From: Arthrobacter sp. AFG20
Lineage (GTDB): Bacteria > Actinomycetota > Actinomycetes > Actinomycetales > Micrococcaceae
Length of the DNA: 64,000 bases
Direction: 5' to 3'
Assembly (NCBI RefSeq): GCF_002892795.1
Contig: NZ_PJMC01000011.1
Span: 1-64,000 of the forward strand
The notes under the pieces: generated by a model
The model's database searches: none
What the model saw: only the letters and a program-made list of their open reading frames with translations
Told to the model about the DNA's origin: nothing
Part shown: positions 1 to 8,711 of the stretch, in pieces
Layout: every line of letters begins with the position of its first letter
Numbering within the stretch: position 1 is the stretch's first letter
Position numbers and translations under genes: made by a program

Positions 1-44
1 GTACTGCACCCGGGAGGGTGTGGGAGAGTAGGTCACCGCCGGAC
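1..44 (+). rRNA. rrf: 5S ribosomal RNA, 3' end only
   Basis: The first 44 bases match the typical 3' end of actinobacterial 5S rRNA (TGGGAGAGTAGGTCACCGCC followed by GGAC). The 5' part lies outside the window. A strong intrinsic terminator follows at once, as expected at the end of an rrn operon, so the window starts just downstream of a ribosomal RNA operon. Confidence 0.85.
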
Positions 45-54
45 ACTATTTACG

Positions 55-94
55 GCTCAGGCCCCGACGAAGAACGTCGGGGCCTGAGCATTTT
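55..94 (+). terminator. rrn operon terminator
   Basis: A perfect 15-bp stem (55-69 with 75-89) with a 5-base loop is followed by TTTT at 91-94. It directly follows the 5S rRNA end and ends the ribosomal RNA operon. Confidence 0.9.
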
Positions 95-144
95 AACAGG
101 GCGCGTTCAACAAGTGCCCTGCCCAACCCGGGACCACCAAAACC

Positions 145-218
145 CTCCCTCACCTCCTGCAGGTTTTTCCCGGACCCTTCCTCACCTCCTGCAGGTTTTT
201 CCCGGATGCTTCCTCATC
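145..218. repeat. 32-bp-period repeat cluster A (three phases)
   Basis: The word CTTCCTCAC (first copy CTCCCTCAC, last copy CTTCCTCAT) recurs at 145, 177 and 209, exactly 32 bp apart. The first two copies share 27 identical bases (148-174 and 180-206), including a PstI-like CTGCAG and a T5 run. The cluster lies directly upstream of the LysE-type gene. Cluster B at 942-1101 has the same period and shares the CTTCCTCAC word on the opposite strand. Confidence 0.8.
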
Positions 219-234
219 GGGGATAATCGTCACC

Positions 235-876
235 ATGACCCTCCCTTCGCTCGCTGCCTTCGCTGGACTGTGCCTCATTCTGTCCCTTACGCCCGGTCCT
301 GACACGTTCCTGGTGCTGCGTATCGCGTTGAACCGGCCCAGCGCGGGGATTGCGGCTGCGGCGGGCTCAGCGGTTGCCGCTATTGCGTGGGCGGCCCTTG
401 TCGGCGTGGGACTGGCAGCGATCCTGGAGCAGTCCGCCGAGGTGTTCCGCTGGCTCAAGATCGCGGGCGGTCTCTATCTGCTTTACCTCGGCATTTCCTC
501 GTTCCTGAAGACGCGGAAGGCCGCCAACGACGGCACGCAGGGCGGTAAAGAAGGGGGCGCGCTTCGGTACAGCACCCTGGCCGGCCTCGGCGCGGGGGCG
601 CTGTCCACTCTGCTCAACCCCAAAGTTGGCCTCTTCTACCTGGCGGTCGTCCCGCAGTTCATCCCTCAGGGCGGCGACACCATGGGCACCGCGATGGTCC
701 TGGGCTCAGTGGAAGCAGTCATTGCATTCGGCTACCTGGCCGTCGTCGCGCTGATCGCTTACAAAGCGATGGGCTGGTTGCGACGCCCAAAGGTGAGCAC
801 CGGCGTCGAACGCGTCAGCAGCGGCGTCATCGCTGCCCTGGGTGCGGGCGTTATCGCCTCCGGCGCAAGCAGCTAG
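235..876 (+). CDS. LysE/RhtB family amino-acid exporter
   Basis: This 213-residue integral membrane protein resembles the LysE/RhtB translocators, which export amino acids or related small metabolites across the cytoplasmic membrane. The family signature SLTPGPDTFL lies at about residues 17-26. Several hydrophobic segments follow, and the length is normal for the family (about 200-215). The substrate cannot be read from sequence. The ATG at 235 lacks a strong Shine-Dalgarno sequence, but it sits at the expected N-terminus, where the first transmembrane helix begins at once. The gene stands alone on the plus strand, with a 32-bp-period repeat cluster on each side. Confidence 0.85.
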   Translation: MTLPSLAAFAGLCLILSLTPGPDTFLVLRIALNRPSAGIAAAAGSAVAAIAWAALVGVGLAAILEQSAEVFRWLKIAGGLYLLYLGISSFLKTRKAANDGTQGGKEGGALRYSTLAGLGAGALSTLLNPKVGLFYLAVVPQFIPQGGDTMGTAMVLGSVEAVIAFGYLAVVALIAYKAMGWLRRPKVSTGVERVSSGVIAALGAGVIASGASS

Positions 877-941
877 TCCCGCTACATTCACTGGTCCTCG
901 AGCAGTTCGGGCGCGCGGCAGTTCTGATAGCGCATTTGAAC

Positions 942-1101
942 CGACGGGATGTGAGGAAGCATTCGGGCCCAAGCGACGGGATGTGAGGAAGCATTCGGGC
1001 CCAAGCGACGGGATGTGAGGAAGCATTCGGGCCCAAGCGACGGGATGTGAGGAGGCGTCCGGGCTGAGGCGACGGGATGTGAGGAGGCGTCGGGTGGGGG
1101 C
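942..1101. repeat. 32-bp tandem repeat cluster B (five copies)
   Basis: The core CGACGGGATGTGAGGA begins at 942, 974, 1006, 1038 and 1070, a strict 32-bp period. The first three units are nearly identical; the last two carry small changes (GGAGGCGTC). On the minus strand each unit contains CTTCCTCAC, the same word that paces cluster A. It fills the gap between the LysE-type gene and the SRPBCC gene. There are no unique spacers, so it is not a CRISPR array. Confidence 0.9.
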
Positions 1102-1118
1102 CGGTAGAGTTGGTAACC

Positions 1119-1607
1119 ATGGAAAATCTCTTCAGCCACGCCGCCGGCGGCGAAGCGCCTGAGCCCGCAGTCAGCCTTGACCCGGTCATCTGCAGTGCTG
1201 TTGTCCCCGGGCCTGTGTCCCGCGCATTCATGGGGTTCACCGACCACACCCATCTCTGGTGGCCCATGGAGACCAACAGCGTGTATGGTCCGGGCTCGTA
1301 CGTGGAGTTCGAGGAGAACCTGATCCTGGAGACCGCCGACGACGGCCGCAGCACCATTTGGGGCACCATTGACGATTGGCAGCCTCCGCTGTCCTTCCAC
1401 GCGTCGTGGTACCCAGGCAGCACCGCTTTGTGGTCCACTGAGCTTCGTGTTGTGTTCCGGGGCGTAGAGAAAGGCACCGAGCTGCGAATCGTCCATGACG
1501 GCTGGGAAGGGGCCGAGGATCCGGCGGGCACCCGGGCCGCGTGGGAGAAGGACTGGCCGGAAGTGCTGGACCGGTACGCAAGGTTCATGGGCGGCGCTGG
1601 GGAGTAG
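1119..1607 (+). CDS. SRPBCC (START/AHSA1-like) domain protein
   Basis: This 162-residue soluble protein looks like an AHSA1-type SRPBCC ligand-binding fold. It has the typical N-terminal AFMGFTDHTHLWWP region, the central GTIDDWQPPLSFHASWYPG stretch, a basic/aromatic GTELRIVHDGWEG strand and a C-terminal helix ending in a tryptophan-rich region. Members bind hydrophobic ligands or act in stress responses; no specific role can be given. ATG 1119 is preferred over the in-frame TTG at 1110 because it begins directly before the conserved domain. It converges with the LacI gene after a 7-bp gap. Confidence 0.75.
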   Translation: MENLFSHAAGGEAPEPAVSLDPVICSAVVPGPVSRAFMGFTDHTHLWWPMETNSVYGPGSYVEFEENLILETADDGRSTIWGTIDDWQPPLSFHASWYPGSTALWSTELRVVFRGVEKGTELRIVHDGWEGAEDPAGTRAAWEKDWPEVLDRYARFMGGAGE

Positions 1608-1614
1608 CGGCAAC

Positions 1615-2628
1615 CTAAGCCGGGGGTACCGCGGTGCTCCGCCGGACCACAAACCGCGTCGGGTACTCGGTGTTGACGACGGGCCGGCCCGTTCCGCCGT
1701 CGAACCCCTCGAGCAGCAGGCGCACAGCCAAGGCTCCCTGGCCGCGCGGATCCTGATCGACTGTGGTCAGGCCGAAGAGTTCACCCAGTTCGTGCCCGTC
1801 CATGCCGATGACTGACAGGTCTTCCGGAACCCTGAGCCCAAAGTCCCTGGCCGCCAAAATCGCTCCTATCGCCATCTCATCTGAGGCTGCAAAGACGGCC
1901 GTGGGCCGTTCCGCGGTTCCACCCAGCAGGTCCCGTGCCACGGCGTAGGCACCCTCGATGGTGAAGTCCGCCCTGACCACCCATGACGGCCGCACGGCTA
2001 GTCCTGCGGCCGTCAGCGCCTTCTCATAGCCTGCGCGCCGGGTTCGCGGGATCTTGAAGTCCTGCTCGTACACCGAGTCGCCCGTGATGTGCGCGATCCG
2101 GCTGTGGCCGAGCCGGATCAGGTGGTTGACGGCCGCCTCTGCCAGGCCGTGGTCGTCTATCCGGATGGTGGAGGCTCCGGGCAACGGCCCGCCGATACCC
2201 ACCAGCGGCCGTTGGATGGCCATCATCTGGCCGATCTCGTCCTCGGTCAGCGCCAGTGCCGCCGCGATAACAGCATCCACGCGTTTCCGCAGCAGGAAGT
2301 CCTGGAGAATGCTCCGGCGCCGGACCGCACCCTCCGTGATGTTGTAGAGCGTCAGGTCATAACCAGCGTCGAGGAGAGCTGCTGATACGCCCTCCACCAC
2401 CGAAGCGAAGTACCAGCGGCGCACGGTGGGGACCACGAGTCCGATGTTGCGCGTACGGCCCGAGGCGAGGCTGGATGCCTGGTAGGAGGGCACGAAGCCG
2501 AGCTCGGCCGCGGCTCCCCGGGCACGCTCACGGCTGGCCGGCGACACATGCCCCTTGCCGCTCAAGGCGCGCGAAACGGTGGCTATGGAAAGCCCGGCCC
2601 GTTCCGCAACGTCCTTGATGCCGGCCAT
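1615..2628 (-). CDS. LacI family transcriptional regulator of the alpha-glucosidase operon
   Basis: This 337-residue repressor has an N-terminal LacI helix-turn-helix (IKDVAERAGLSIATVSRALSG, residues 4-24) and a periplasmic-binding-like sensor domain ending in a TRFVVRRST-type tail. It starts 3 bp after the stop of the upstream GH13 gene, so the two are almost certainly co-transcribed. The GH13 promoter region carries two LacI-type palindromes (4415-4428 and 4494-4507), which suggests autoregulation. The inducer is probably an alpha-glucoside such as maltose, isomaltose or trehalose; this is inferred from the neighbour only. Confidence 0.9.
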   Translation of the reverse strand: MAGIKDVAERAGLSIATVSRALSGKGHVSPASRERARGAAAELGFVPSYQASSLASGRTRNIGLVVPTVRRWYFASVVEGVSAALLDAGYDLTLYNITEGAVRRRSILQDFLLRKRVDAVIAAALALTEDEIGQMMAIQRPLVGIGGPLPGASTIRIDDHGLAEAAVNHLIRLGHSRIAHITGDSVYEQDFKIPRTRRAGYEKALTAAGLAVRPSWVVRADFTIEGAYAVARDLLGGTAERPTAVFAASDEMAIGAILAARDFGLRVPEDLSVIGMDGHELGELFGLTTVDQDPRGQGALAVRLLLEGFDGGTGRPVVNTEYPTRFVVRRSTAVPPA

Positions 2629-2631
2629 GTC

Positions 2632-4383
2632 TCAGCTCGCCGTTGCCTCTGCAGGAATCCGCAGCCAGACGGTTTCCGCTGGGCCCAGGCCAAACCGCTG
2701 GTCCTCATCGTTAGGGCCCAAGCCCGACGAGCTGCGGAGCACAACTTCGCCGGCGGGCAGTTCCAGGGGATCGGGACCGGTGTTCATGACTACCAGGATG
2801 TCCCCGTTGAGGAACGCCAGGGACGACGCGGTGCACCATTCCTCCGCCCAGGCGAGGGAGCCGCGCCCAAGGTCCAGTTCACGCCGGACATTGAGCATGC
2901 GGCGGTACAGGTTCAAGTGCGACGACGGGTCCCCCGCCTGGGCGTCCCGGGCCAGTTTTGCGAAGCTTTCCGGCTGCGGCAGCCAGGGGGCGTCGCCGTC
3001 GCCGAAGCCGCTGTGGCGTTCGGATGCCTTCCACGGCAGCGGGACCCGGCAGCCATCGCGTCCCAACCGGGCACCGCCGGTGCGCGCAAAGGTCGGGTCC
3101 TGCCGCTGGCGGTCCGGGATGTCGATGCCGTCAGGCAGCCCAAGTTCTTCGCCCTGGTACAGGTATGCGCCGCCGGGGAGCCCCAGCATGAACAGGGACG
3201 CCGCCGCGGCCCGGGTCCTGCCCAGTTCCTCGTCCGGCTGAGGGTCCTGAGGACCGACGCCGTCGCCGTTCCGCGGCCCGGACCAGTCGTACCCGAAGCG
3301 GGTGGCGTGCCGGACGACGTCGTGATTGGAAAGCACCCAGGTGCTGGGGGCACCCACGGCGTCCAGGGACGTCAGGGACTCGGTCACGATGTGGCGCAGG
3401 CGGGGGAGGTCCAGCCCCGCGTGGAGGTAGGGGAAGTTGAAGGCCTGGTGCATTTCGTCGGGCCGGACCCAGTGGGCCAGCCGCGGCAGGGGGTCCACGT
3501 TGGCTTCCGCGCAGAGAATGCGGTCGGGACCGTACTCCTCGAGAATCCCGCGCCAAGCACGGTAGATGTCGTGCAGGGCCGGCTGGCCGAACATCGGTGC
3601 CTCGTGTCCGGGGAAACCGTCGGAGCTGCTGCCGTCCGCGCGCCCGCCCCAGGCGGGAAGGCCCGGGGCCTTGACCAAGGCGTGTGCAACGTCCACGCGG
3701 AACCCGGAGACGCCCCGGTCCAGCCAGAAGCGCAGGATGCGCTCGAACTCGTCGTGCACGGACTGGTTGTCCCAGTTGAAGTCGGGCTGTGATGAATCAA
3801 AGAGGTGCAGGTACCACTGGCCCGGAGCGCCGTCAGGTTCGGTGATGCGGGTCCAGGCGGAGCCGCCGAAGTGGGATTCCCAGTTGTTGGGTGGTTCGTT
3901 GCCCTCGGCGCCCTGGCCGTCGCGGAAGATGAACATGTCCCGTTCGGGGCTGCCCGCGCCGGCCGCCAGCGCCGCCTGGAAATCGCGGTGCTGGTCGGAG
4001 CAGTGGTTCGGGACCAGGTCCACGATGACGCGCAGGCCCAGGCGGTTCGCCTCAGCCACCATGCCGTCGAAGTCCCCGAGCGTGCCGAAGATCGGGTCGA
4101 CGTCGCAGTAGTCGCTGACGTCGTATCCGGCGTCGCGCTGCGGTGAGCGGTAGAAGGGTGAAAGCCAGACGGCGTCCACGTTGAGCTCGGCAAGCTGTGG
4201 CATCTCGGCGGTGATCCCCGCAAGGTCACCGACGCCGTCGCCGTTCATGTCGCGGAAGGAGCGCGGGTACACCTGGTAGATGACAGCTGACCGCCACCAG
4301 CCGTGCGCGTTGTCCGGGGCGTGGATGGGCGTCAGGGAGCCGGCCAGCGGGGAGGCCGAGTGCAGAAACGAGTCAACAGACAT
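2632..4383 (-). CDS. GH13 alpha-glucosidase (oligo-1,6-glucosidase-like)
   Basis: This 583-residue cytoplasmic glycoside hydrolase hydrolyses alpha-glucosidic bonds in small oligosaccharides. The four GH13 regions are present: DLVPNH (122-127), GFRVDVAHAL (227-236, nucleophile Asp231), ILCAEANV with acid/base Glu293, and LSNHD (351-355). QVYPRSFRDMNGDGVGDLAGI near the N-terminus matches oligo-1,6-glucosidase and alpha-glucosidase relatives and carries the Asp/Asn calcium-loop pattern. There is no signal peptide. It heads a two-gene operon with the LacI regulator. Exact specificity (maltose, isomaltose, sucrose or trehalose) is not determined. Confidence 0.9.
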   Translation of the reverse strand: MSVDSFLHSASPLAGSLTPIHAPDNAHGWWRSAVIYQVYPRSFRDMNGDGVGDLAGITAEMPQLAELNVDAVWLSPFYRSPQRDAGYDVSDYCDVDPIFGTLGDFDGMVAEANRLGLRVIVDLVPNHCSDQHRDFQAALAAGAGSPERDMFIFRDGQGAEGNEPPNNWESHFGGSAWTRITEPDGAPGQWYLHLFDSSQPDFNWDNQSVHDEFERILRFWLDRGVSGFRVDVAHALVKAPGLPAWGGRADGSSSDGFPGHEAPMFGQPALHDIYRAWRGILEEYGPDRILCAEANVDPLPRLAHWVRPDEMHQAFNFPYLHAGLDLPRLRHIVTESLTSLDAVGAPSTWVLSNHDVVRHATRFGYDWSGPRNGDGVGPQDPQPDEELGRTRAAAASLFMLGLPGGAYLYQGEELGLPDGIDIPDRQRQDPTFARTGGARLGRDGCRVPLPWKASERHSGFGDGDAPWLPQPESFAKLARDAQAGDPSSHLNLYRRMLNVRRELDLGRGSLAWAEEWCTASSLAFLNGDILVVMNTGPDPLELPAGEVVLRSSSGLGPNDEDQRFGLGPAETVWLRIPAEATAS

Positions 4384-4414
4384 TGGCCCATCCTAAGGGC
4401 GGGAAGGGACGCAA

Positions 4415-4428
4415 TGAAAGCGTTTACA
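4415..4428. promoter_or_regulatory. LacI-type operator upstream of the GH13 gene
   Basis: TGAAAGCGTTTACA is a near-perfect match to the LacI/GalR/CcpA operator pattern TGWAANCGNTTWCA. It lies 32 bp upstream of the GH13 start, a natural site for the operon's own LacI protein. Confidence 0.7.
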
Positions 4429-4493
4429 CCTTTCACATGCTTGACAATTGGGGTCATGGAGCGGCGCGACGTGGTCACGCCAAGAGACCAGAT

Positions 4494-4507
4494 TGGAAAC
4501 GCTTCCA
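4494..4507. promoter_or_regulatory. second LacI-type operator
   Basis: TGGAAACGCTTCCA has symmetrical TGGAA/TTCCA arms around a central CG. It is centred 79 bp from the first operator, a spacing compatible with looping. It could also act on the divergent FAD-oxidase gene that starts near 4608. Confidence 0.6.
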
Positions 4508-4607
4508 GCATCAGGCCGGACAGTCCCTCCTGCGAGTGGGCCAGAAGGGGCAGGGGGCGTGGCCCACGTGACATCTAGACTGGAGCAAAGTGATTGACGG
4601 GAGACCC

Positions 4608-5978
4608 ATGGGCAGCATCGCCGACGAACTGACATCAATCCTGGGGCCGCGGAAGGTCCTCCGGGACGAGGCCGCACTCGCTGTGTACGCGGTGGACCAG
4701 GCCCCCGTGGTGGACTACCGGCTGCCAGCCGCCGTGGTTCTGGCGGAGTCCGTCGACGACGTCCAGGCCACCGTCAAAGCCTGCGCCGCCCGGAACGTGC
4801 CTCTGGTGCCCCGCGGCGCCGGCACCGGGGTCTCGGGAGGCGCCCATGCCAGCGATGGGTGCGTGGTCCTTGGCCTGGAACGGATGAACCGCATCCTGAA
4901 GCTCAACGCGGACGACGAGACCGCCGTCGTCGAACCGGGCGTTATCAACGCCGACCTGAACGACGCCGCCGCGGCGCACGGGCTGATGTTTGCTCCGGAC
5001 CCCGCCAGTTTCAGGATCTCCACCGTCGGCGGCAACGTGGCCACCAACGCCGGCGGCCTGCGGTGTGCCAAGTACGGCGTGACCCGGGATTCGGTGCTGG
5101 CCCTGGACGTGGTCCTCGCGGACGGCACGCTCCTGCACACCGGGCACCAAACCTTCAAGGGCGTGGCCGGCTACGACCTGACCGGGCTGTTCGTGGGATC
5201 GGAGGGCACGCTGGGCATCGTGGTCGCCGCGACCGTCCGGCTGAAGTACCTGCCCCGTGAGGTGCACACCATCGCCGCGTTCTACCCCGACTTCCGGCAG
5301 GCGGCGGCCGGCGTGCTCGCCGTGGGCAAGGCCCGCGTGCAGCCGGCCATCATGGAACTGCTCGACGGCGGATCGCTGGCCCAGCTTGACGAGCTGCACG
5401 GCTCGGACCTCGCCTCGCGCGGAGCTTCGCTGCTTCTGGTCCAGACGGACGGCTTCGGGGCGGCGGCGGAGGCCGACGTCGTGCGTGAAGTGCTGGCGGC
5501 CGGCGGCGCGGTGGTCACCACCGAGGCCAGCGCGGAGGCGGAGCAGCTGGTGGAACTGCGGCGCAACAGCAGGGGCGTCGAGGTGGACGACCAGTACCGC
5601 GTGGGCGAGGACGTTGCCGTGCCACGCTCCCGGCTGGTGGACTACGTGGCGGCGCTCGAAGCGCTGGCCGAGGTTCACGGCGTCAGGCTGAAGGTGGTGG
5701 CCCACGCCGGGGACGGCAACCTGCACCCCACGTTCTGGATTGACCGCGTGAACGACGAGGTGGACGCCGGCGCCCTGCTTCGCCTGAACACGGCACTCGA
5801 CGCGTCGATCGTGGCGGCGCTGGAAATGGGCGGGACCATCACGGGCGAGCACGGCGTGGGGCAGTACAAGCTGCGCTGGCTGGGCCTCGAGCAGCCGGAG
5901 CCGCTCCGCGAGCTGCAGCGCCGGGTCAAGAACCTCTTCGATCCCGCCGGCATCCTGAACCCGGGCAAGGCGATCTAA
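4608..5978 (+). CDS. FAD-linked oxidase, GlcD / D-lactate dehydrogenase type
   Basis: This 456-residue flavoprotein oxidises a 2-hydroxy acid such as glycolate or D-lactate. The N-terminal PCMH-type FAD domain contains PRGAGTGVSGGA (about 68-79) and the SFRISTVGGNVATNAGGLRCAKYG segment. The C-terminal FAD-oxidase domain has HAGDGNLHP (about 365-373) and GEHGVG. Two starts are possible: GTG 4590 and ATG 4608, each preceded by GGAG. ATG 4608 gives the MGSIADEL N-terminus seen in relatives. No GlcE or GlcF partners lie nearby. It converges on the amidohydrolase gene. Confidence 0.88.
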   Translation: MGSIADELTSILGPRKVLRDEAALAVYAVDQAPVVDYRLPAAVVLAESVDDVQATVKACAARNVPLVPRGAGTGVSGGAHASDGCVVLGLERMNRILKLNADDETAVVEPGVINADLNDAAAAHGLMFAPDPASFRISTVGGNVATNAGGLRCAKYGVTRDSVLALDVVLADGTLLHTGHQTFKGVAGYDLTGLFVGSEGTLGIVVAATVRLKYLPREVHTIAAFYPDFRQAAAGVLAVGKARVQPAIMELLDGGSLAQLDELHGSDLASRGASLLLVQTDGFGAAAEADVVREVLAAGGAVVTTEASAEAEQLVELRRNSRGVEVDDQYRVGEDVAVPRSRLVDYVAALEALAEVHGVRLKVVAHAGDGNLHPTFWIDRVNDEVDAGALLRLNTALDASIVAALEMGGTITGEHGVGQYKLRWLGLEQPEPLRELQRRVKNLFDPAGILNPGKAI

Positions 5979-6013
5979 GGCAAGACGAAGGGCGGCTAAG
6001 GCCCCCGGCAGAC

Positions 6014-7225
6014 CTAGACCAGTTCCAGACCGTCGGCGACGACCCTGCCTTGGTGGATTACGGTGCGGTCAGTGCCCCGGTCCATGACCGCGGAGGCCAC
6101 CGTCTCGCCGTCGAGCAGCAGGAGCTCGGCAGGATCGCCCGCCTCAAGGCCGGGGCGGTGAGCCGTGCCATTGAGCCGCGTCGCCGACGGGTCCAGGACG
6201 CTGGCGCCGCCGACCGTGGCGATGGCAAGGCAGTGCCCGATCAGTTCGTCCCTGCGGAAGCCGTGCGTGAAGGCCAGCTGCCAGGTGCGGTCCAGCATGT
6301 CCGTGTTCCCGTAGGGGGACCAGTAGTCGCGCTGGCCGTCCTCGCCAAGGCCCACCCGGACACCGGCCTCGGCGAGCAGCGGGAGGGGGAGCTGGCCGGC
6401 TGCTGACGGTGCCACCGACGCCATGGAGATATCCAGTTCGGCGAACTCATCGATCAGCCGTCGGGTGGTGGCCTCGGAGACGCTGCCCAGCTGGTAGGCG
6501 TGGGACATGGTCACCTTGCCCTGCATGCCCAGGGCGCGGGTGCGTTCAAGCACCAGGTCGGTGCTGAAGACACCCAGTTCGCCGGGCTCGTGCAGGTGGA
6601 TGTCGATGGGGATCTGGTACTTCTCAGCCAGCCCGAACACGATGTCGAGGTGCCGGGCGGGGTCGCGGTCCAGACCGCACGGATCGATGCCGCCCATGAC
6701 GTTTGCGCCAGCCTTCAGCGCCTCTTCCATCAGCGGGATGGTGCCCTCCTCCCGCAGGAGGCCGGCCTGCGGGAAGGCGATGATCTCGACGTCGGCCCGG
6801 TCCCTGAACTGATCCTTGGCTGCCGCGACGGCGTCGAAACGCTGCAGACGGCAGTCCACGTCTACCTGGGCGTAGGAACGGACCCGGGTGGTGCCCCGCG
6901 CGATCATTCGGCCGAGCGTGTTGTTGACGCGTTCCTGCAGCGGGACTTCTGCGTTGCGCCAGTTCAGCCGGTCGTTCATCATCATGGTCCACACGCCAGG
7001 CCCGCCCGTGTGCTCGCGAAACGGCAGCCCGATCCGGGTGGAGTCCAGATGGACGTGGACGTCGGAGAAGGACGGCACCAGCAGCCTGCCGCGGCCTTCG
7101 ACGACCGTCGCCACAGCCGGTCTCGCCGGGCGGTGCGGTTCGACGGCCGAGATCTTGCCGTCCGTAATGAGGACATCGCTCAGCGGCTGTCCCCACGGCC
7201 GGACGGCGCGGATCAGGGTGGTCAA
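6014..7225 (-). CDS. amidohydrolase, cytosine-deaminase-like
   Basis: This 403-residue metal-dependent hydrolase belongs to the amidohydrolase superfamily, in the branch of CodA-like cytosine deaminases. Metal ligands are visible: HVHLD (57-61), HLHEPGE (210-216), SHAYQLG (241-247) and GEDGQRDYW (294-302). The last departs from the GHDDVFDPW type of true cytosine deaminase, so a different cyclic amidine or amide substrate is likely. The C-terminal EAGDPAELLLLDGE strand completes the composite beta-domain. It ends 35 bp from the convergent oxidase and starts 9 bp beyond the end of the DUF4032 gene, so the two minus-strand genes may be co-transcribed. Confidence 0.8.
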   Translation of the reverse strand: MTTLIRAVRPWGQPLSDVLITDGKISAVEPHRPARPAVATVVEGRGRLLVPSFSDVHVHLDSTRIGLPFREHTGGPGVWTMMMNDRLNWRNAEVPLQERVNNTLGRMIARGTTRVRSYAQVDVDCRLQRFDAVAAAKDQFRDRADVEIIAFPQAGLLREEGTIPLMEEALKAGANVMGGIDPCGLDRDPARHLDIVFGLAEKYQIPIDIHLHEPGELGVFSTDLVLERTRALGMQGKVTMSHAYQLGSVSEATTRRLIDEFAELDISMASVAPSAAGQLPLPLLAEAGVRVGLGEDGQRDYWSPYGNTDMLDRTWQLAFTHGFRRDELIGHCLAIATVGGASVLDPSATRLNGTAHRPGLEAGDPAELLLLDGETVASAVMDRGTDRTVIHQGRVVADGLELV

Positions 7226-7234
7226 CGCAGGGCC

Positions 7235-8653
7235 TCAGTCGTCGGCGTCGGGATAGTCGTCCTCGGTCTCATCGGCCCCGTACCGGGATTCCTCGGTCTC
7301 CACGGCCAGGATCTTCAGCAGCTCCGTGTCCGGGTTCAGCATGATGGCGGCCTCGTCGCGGCGGTGGCGCAGGATCGAGTCGATGTAGGACTGGACGGCC
7401 TCGGCCAGCGGGATGTGCCGTTCCTGCTTTTCGGACATGTACCAGCGGTGCTCCAGCACCTCGTGCACGGCTTCGGCGGGTTCGAGCTTTCCGGAGAGGT
7501 CGCGGGGGATGGAACGGACGATCGGCTCGAAGATCTGGCTGACCCAGAGGTGCGCGCTGTATTCCTCGTCCATCTCCGGGTTGTTGTCGGCCCGGAAGGT
7601 GTCCATGTCGTTGAGCAGGCGGCGGGCCTGGTTCTCCTGGGCATCGAGGCCGGTCAGGCGCAGCAGACGGCGCATGTGGTGGCCGGCGTCGACCACCTTC
7701 GGCTGCAGCTGGATGGTGGAGCCGTTCTGCGTGGTCTTGATCGCGTACTCTTCGACGTCGAAGCCGAGCTCGTTGAGCCGGCGGATGCGGGCGCCGACCC
7801 GCCAGCGCTCGCCCAGTTCGAAGGATTCCTTGGCGGTCAGCTCCGTCCACAGGCGCCGGTAGCTTTCCATGATGAGTTCGCTGGTGGCCACGGGGTCCAC
7901 CTTCTCCTCGATCAGCCCGCCGTCGAGGAGGTCCATGAGTTCCCCGGCGATGTTGACGCGGGCGATCTCCAGGTCGTACTCGCGCTGGCCCGTGGACAGG
8001 TCCGGGTACAGTTCGCCGGTTTCGGCGTCCACCAGGTAGGCGGCGAAGGCGCCGGCGTCCCGGCGGAACAGGGTGTTGGAGAGCGAGACGTCTCCCCAGT
8101 AGAAGCCGATGAGGTGCAGGCGGACCATCAGCAGCGCCTGGGCGTCGATGAGCCGGGTGAGCGTGTCCTTGCGCAGCATCTGCGAGAAGAGCGCGCGGTA
8201 CGGCATGGAGAACTTCAGGTGCCGGGTCACGAGGACCGGGTTCAGGGGACGGCCGTCGGGGGTGGTGCGGCCGGTGATGACGGCGACAGGCTCCACGCAG
8301 GGCACATCGAGGCGCGCGAGCTTACGGAGCATGTGGTACTCGTGGCGGGCCACGTGCTCGGACGTTTCCTTGATGGCGATGACGGAGCCGCCGAGGTGGG
8401 CGAACCGCACGATGTGCCGGGAGATACCGCGGGGGAGCGCGGCCAGGTTTTCCGCCGGCCAGTCCTCGAGCGCTATGTGCCAGGGCAGATCGAGGAGTTC
8501 GGGGTCGGCGGCAGCGGCCGTGATGTTGAGGTTGCTTGCGACCGAGGCTGCCTTGTCGTCATTGGCGCTGGCGGCTTCGAACCGCGGCAGTTTGCCGATC
8601 TGCCCGTAGTCGGTGGGTTCGTCGTGCCACTGCGCGTTGTGTTCCTCGGTCAT
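7235..8653 (-). CDS. DUF4032 protein with kinase-like N-terminal domain
   Basis: This 472-residue protein belongs to a conserved actinobacterial family (DUF4032). The N-terminal half resembles a lipopolysaccharide-kinase/protein-kinase fold. It has a lysine in VIAIKE (Lys95), a catalytic-loop-like FYWGDVSLSNTLF (about 184-196) and a DFG-like YLVDAETGEL (about 207-215). The C-terminal half carries the family-specific helical domain and an acidic tail (ETEDDYPDADD). Function is unknown. The kinase resemblance is by eye, so activity should not be assumed. No membrane segment is seen. Confidence 0.75.
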   Translation of the reverse strand: MTEEHNAQWHDEPTDYGQIGKLPRFEAASANDDKAASVASNLNITAAAADPELLDLPWHIALEDWPAENLAALPRGISRHIVRFAHLGGSVIAIKETSEHVARHEYHMLRKLARLDVPCVEPVAVITGRTTPDGRPLNPVLVTRHLKFSMPYRALFSQMLRKDTLTRLIDAQALLMVRLHLIGFYWGDVSLSNTLFRRDAGAFAAYLVDAETGELYPDLSTGQREYDLEIARVNIAGELMDLLDGGLIEEKVDPVATSELIMESYRRLWTELTAKESFELGERWRVGARIRRLNELGFDVEEYAIKTTQNGSTIQLQPKVVDAGHHMRRLLRLTGLDAQENQARRLLNDMDTFRADNNPEMDEEYSAHLWVSQIFEPIVRSIPRDLSGKLEPAEAVHEVLEHRWYMSEKQERHIPLAEAVQSYIDSILRHRRDEAAIMLNPDTELLKILAVETEESRYGADETEDDYPDADD

Positions 8654-8711
8654 GGGTCAATTCTTCCGTATTTTGCGGGGGGTGCCTAAAAGGGGACAGC
8701 GGTTAAAGCCC

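Noticed and set aside
942-1101. Possible CRISPR array
   Set aside because: The sequence between the repeated cores is itself repeated, so there are no unique spacers, and no cas genes are present.
6500-8689. Long plus-strand open frame (729 codons) across 6.5-8.7 kb
   Set aside because: It lies antisense to the amidohydrolase and DUF4032 genes, whose domains are clear. It is a high-GC shadow with no recognisable motif.
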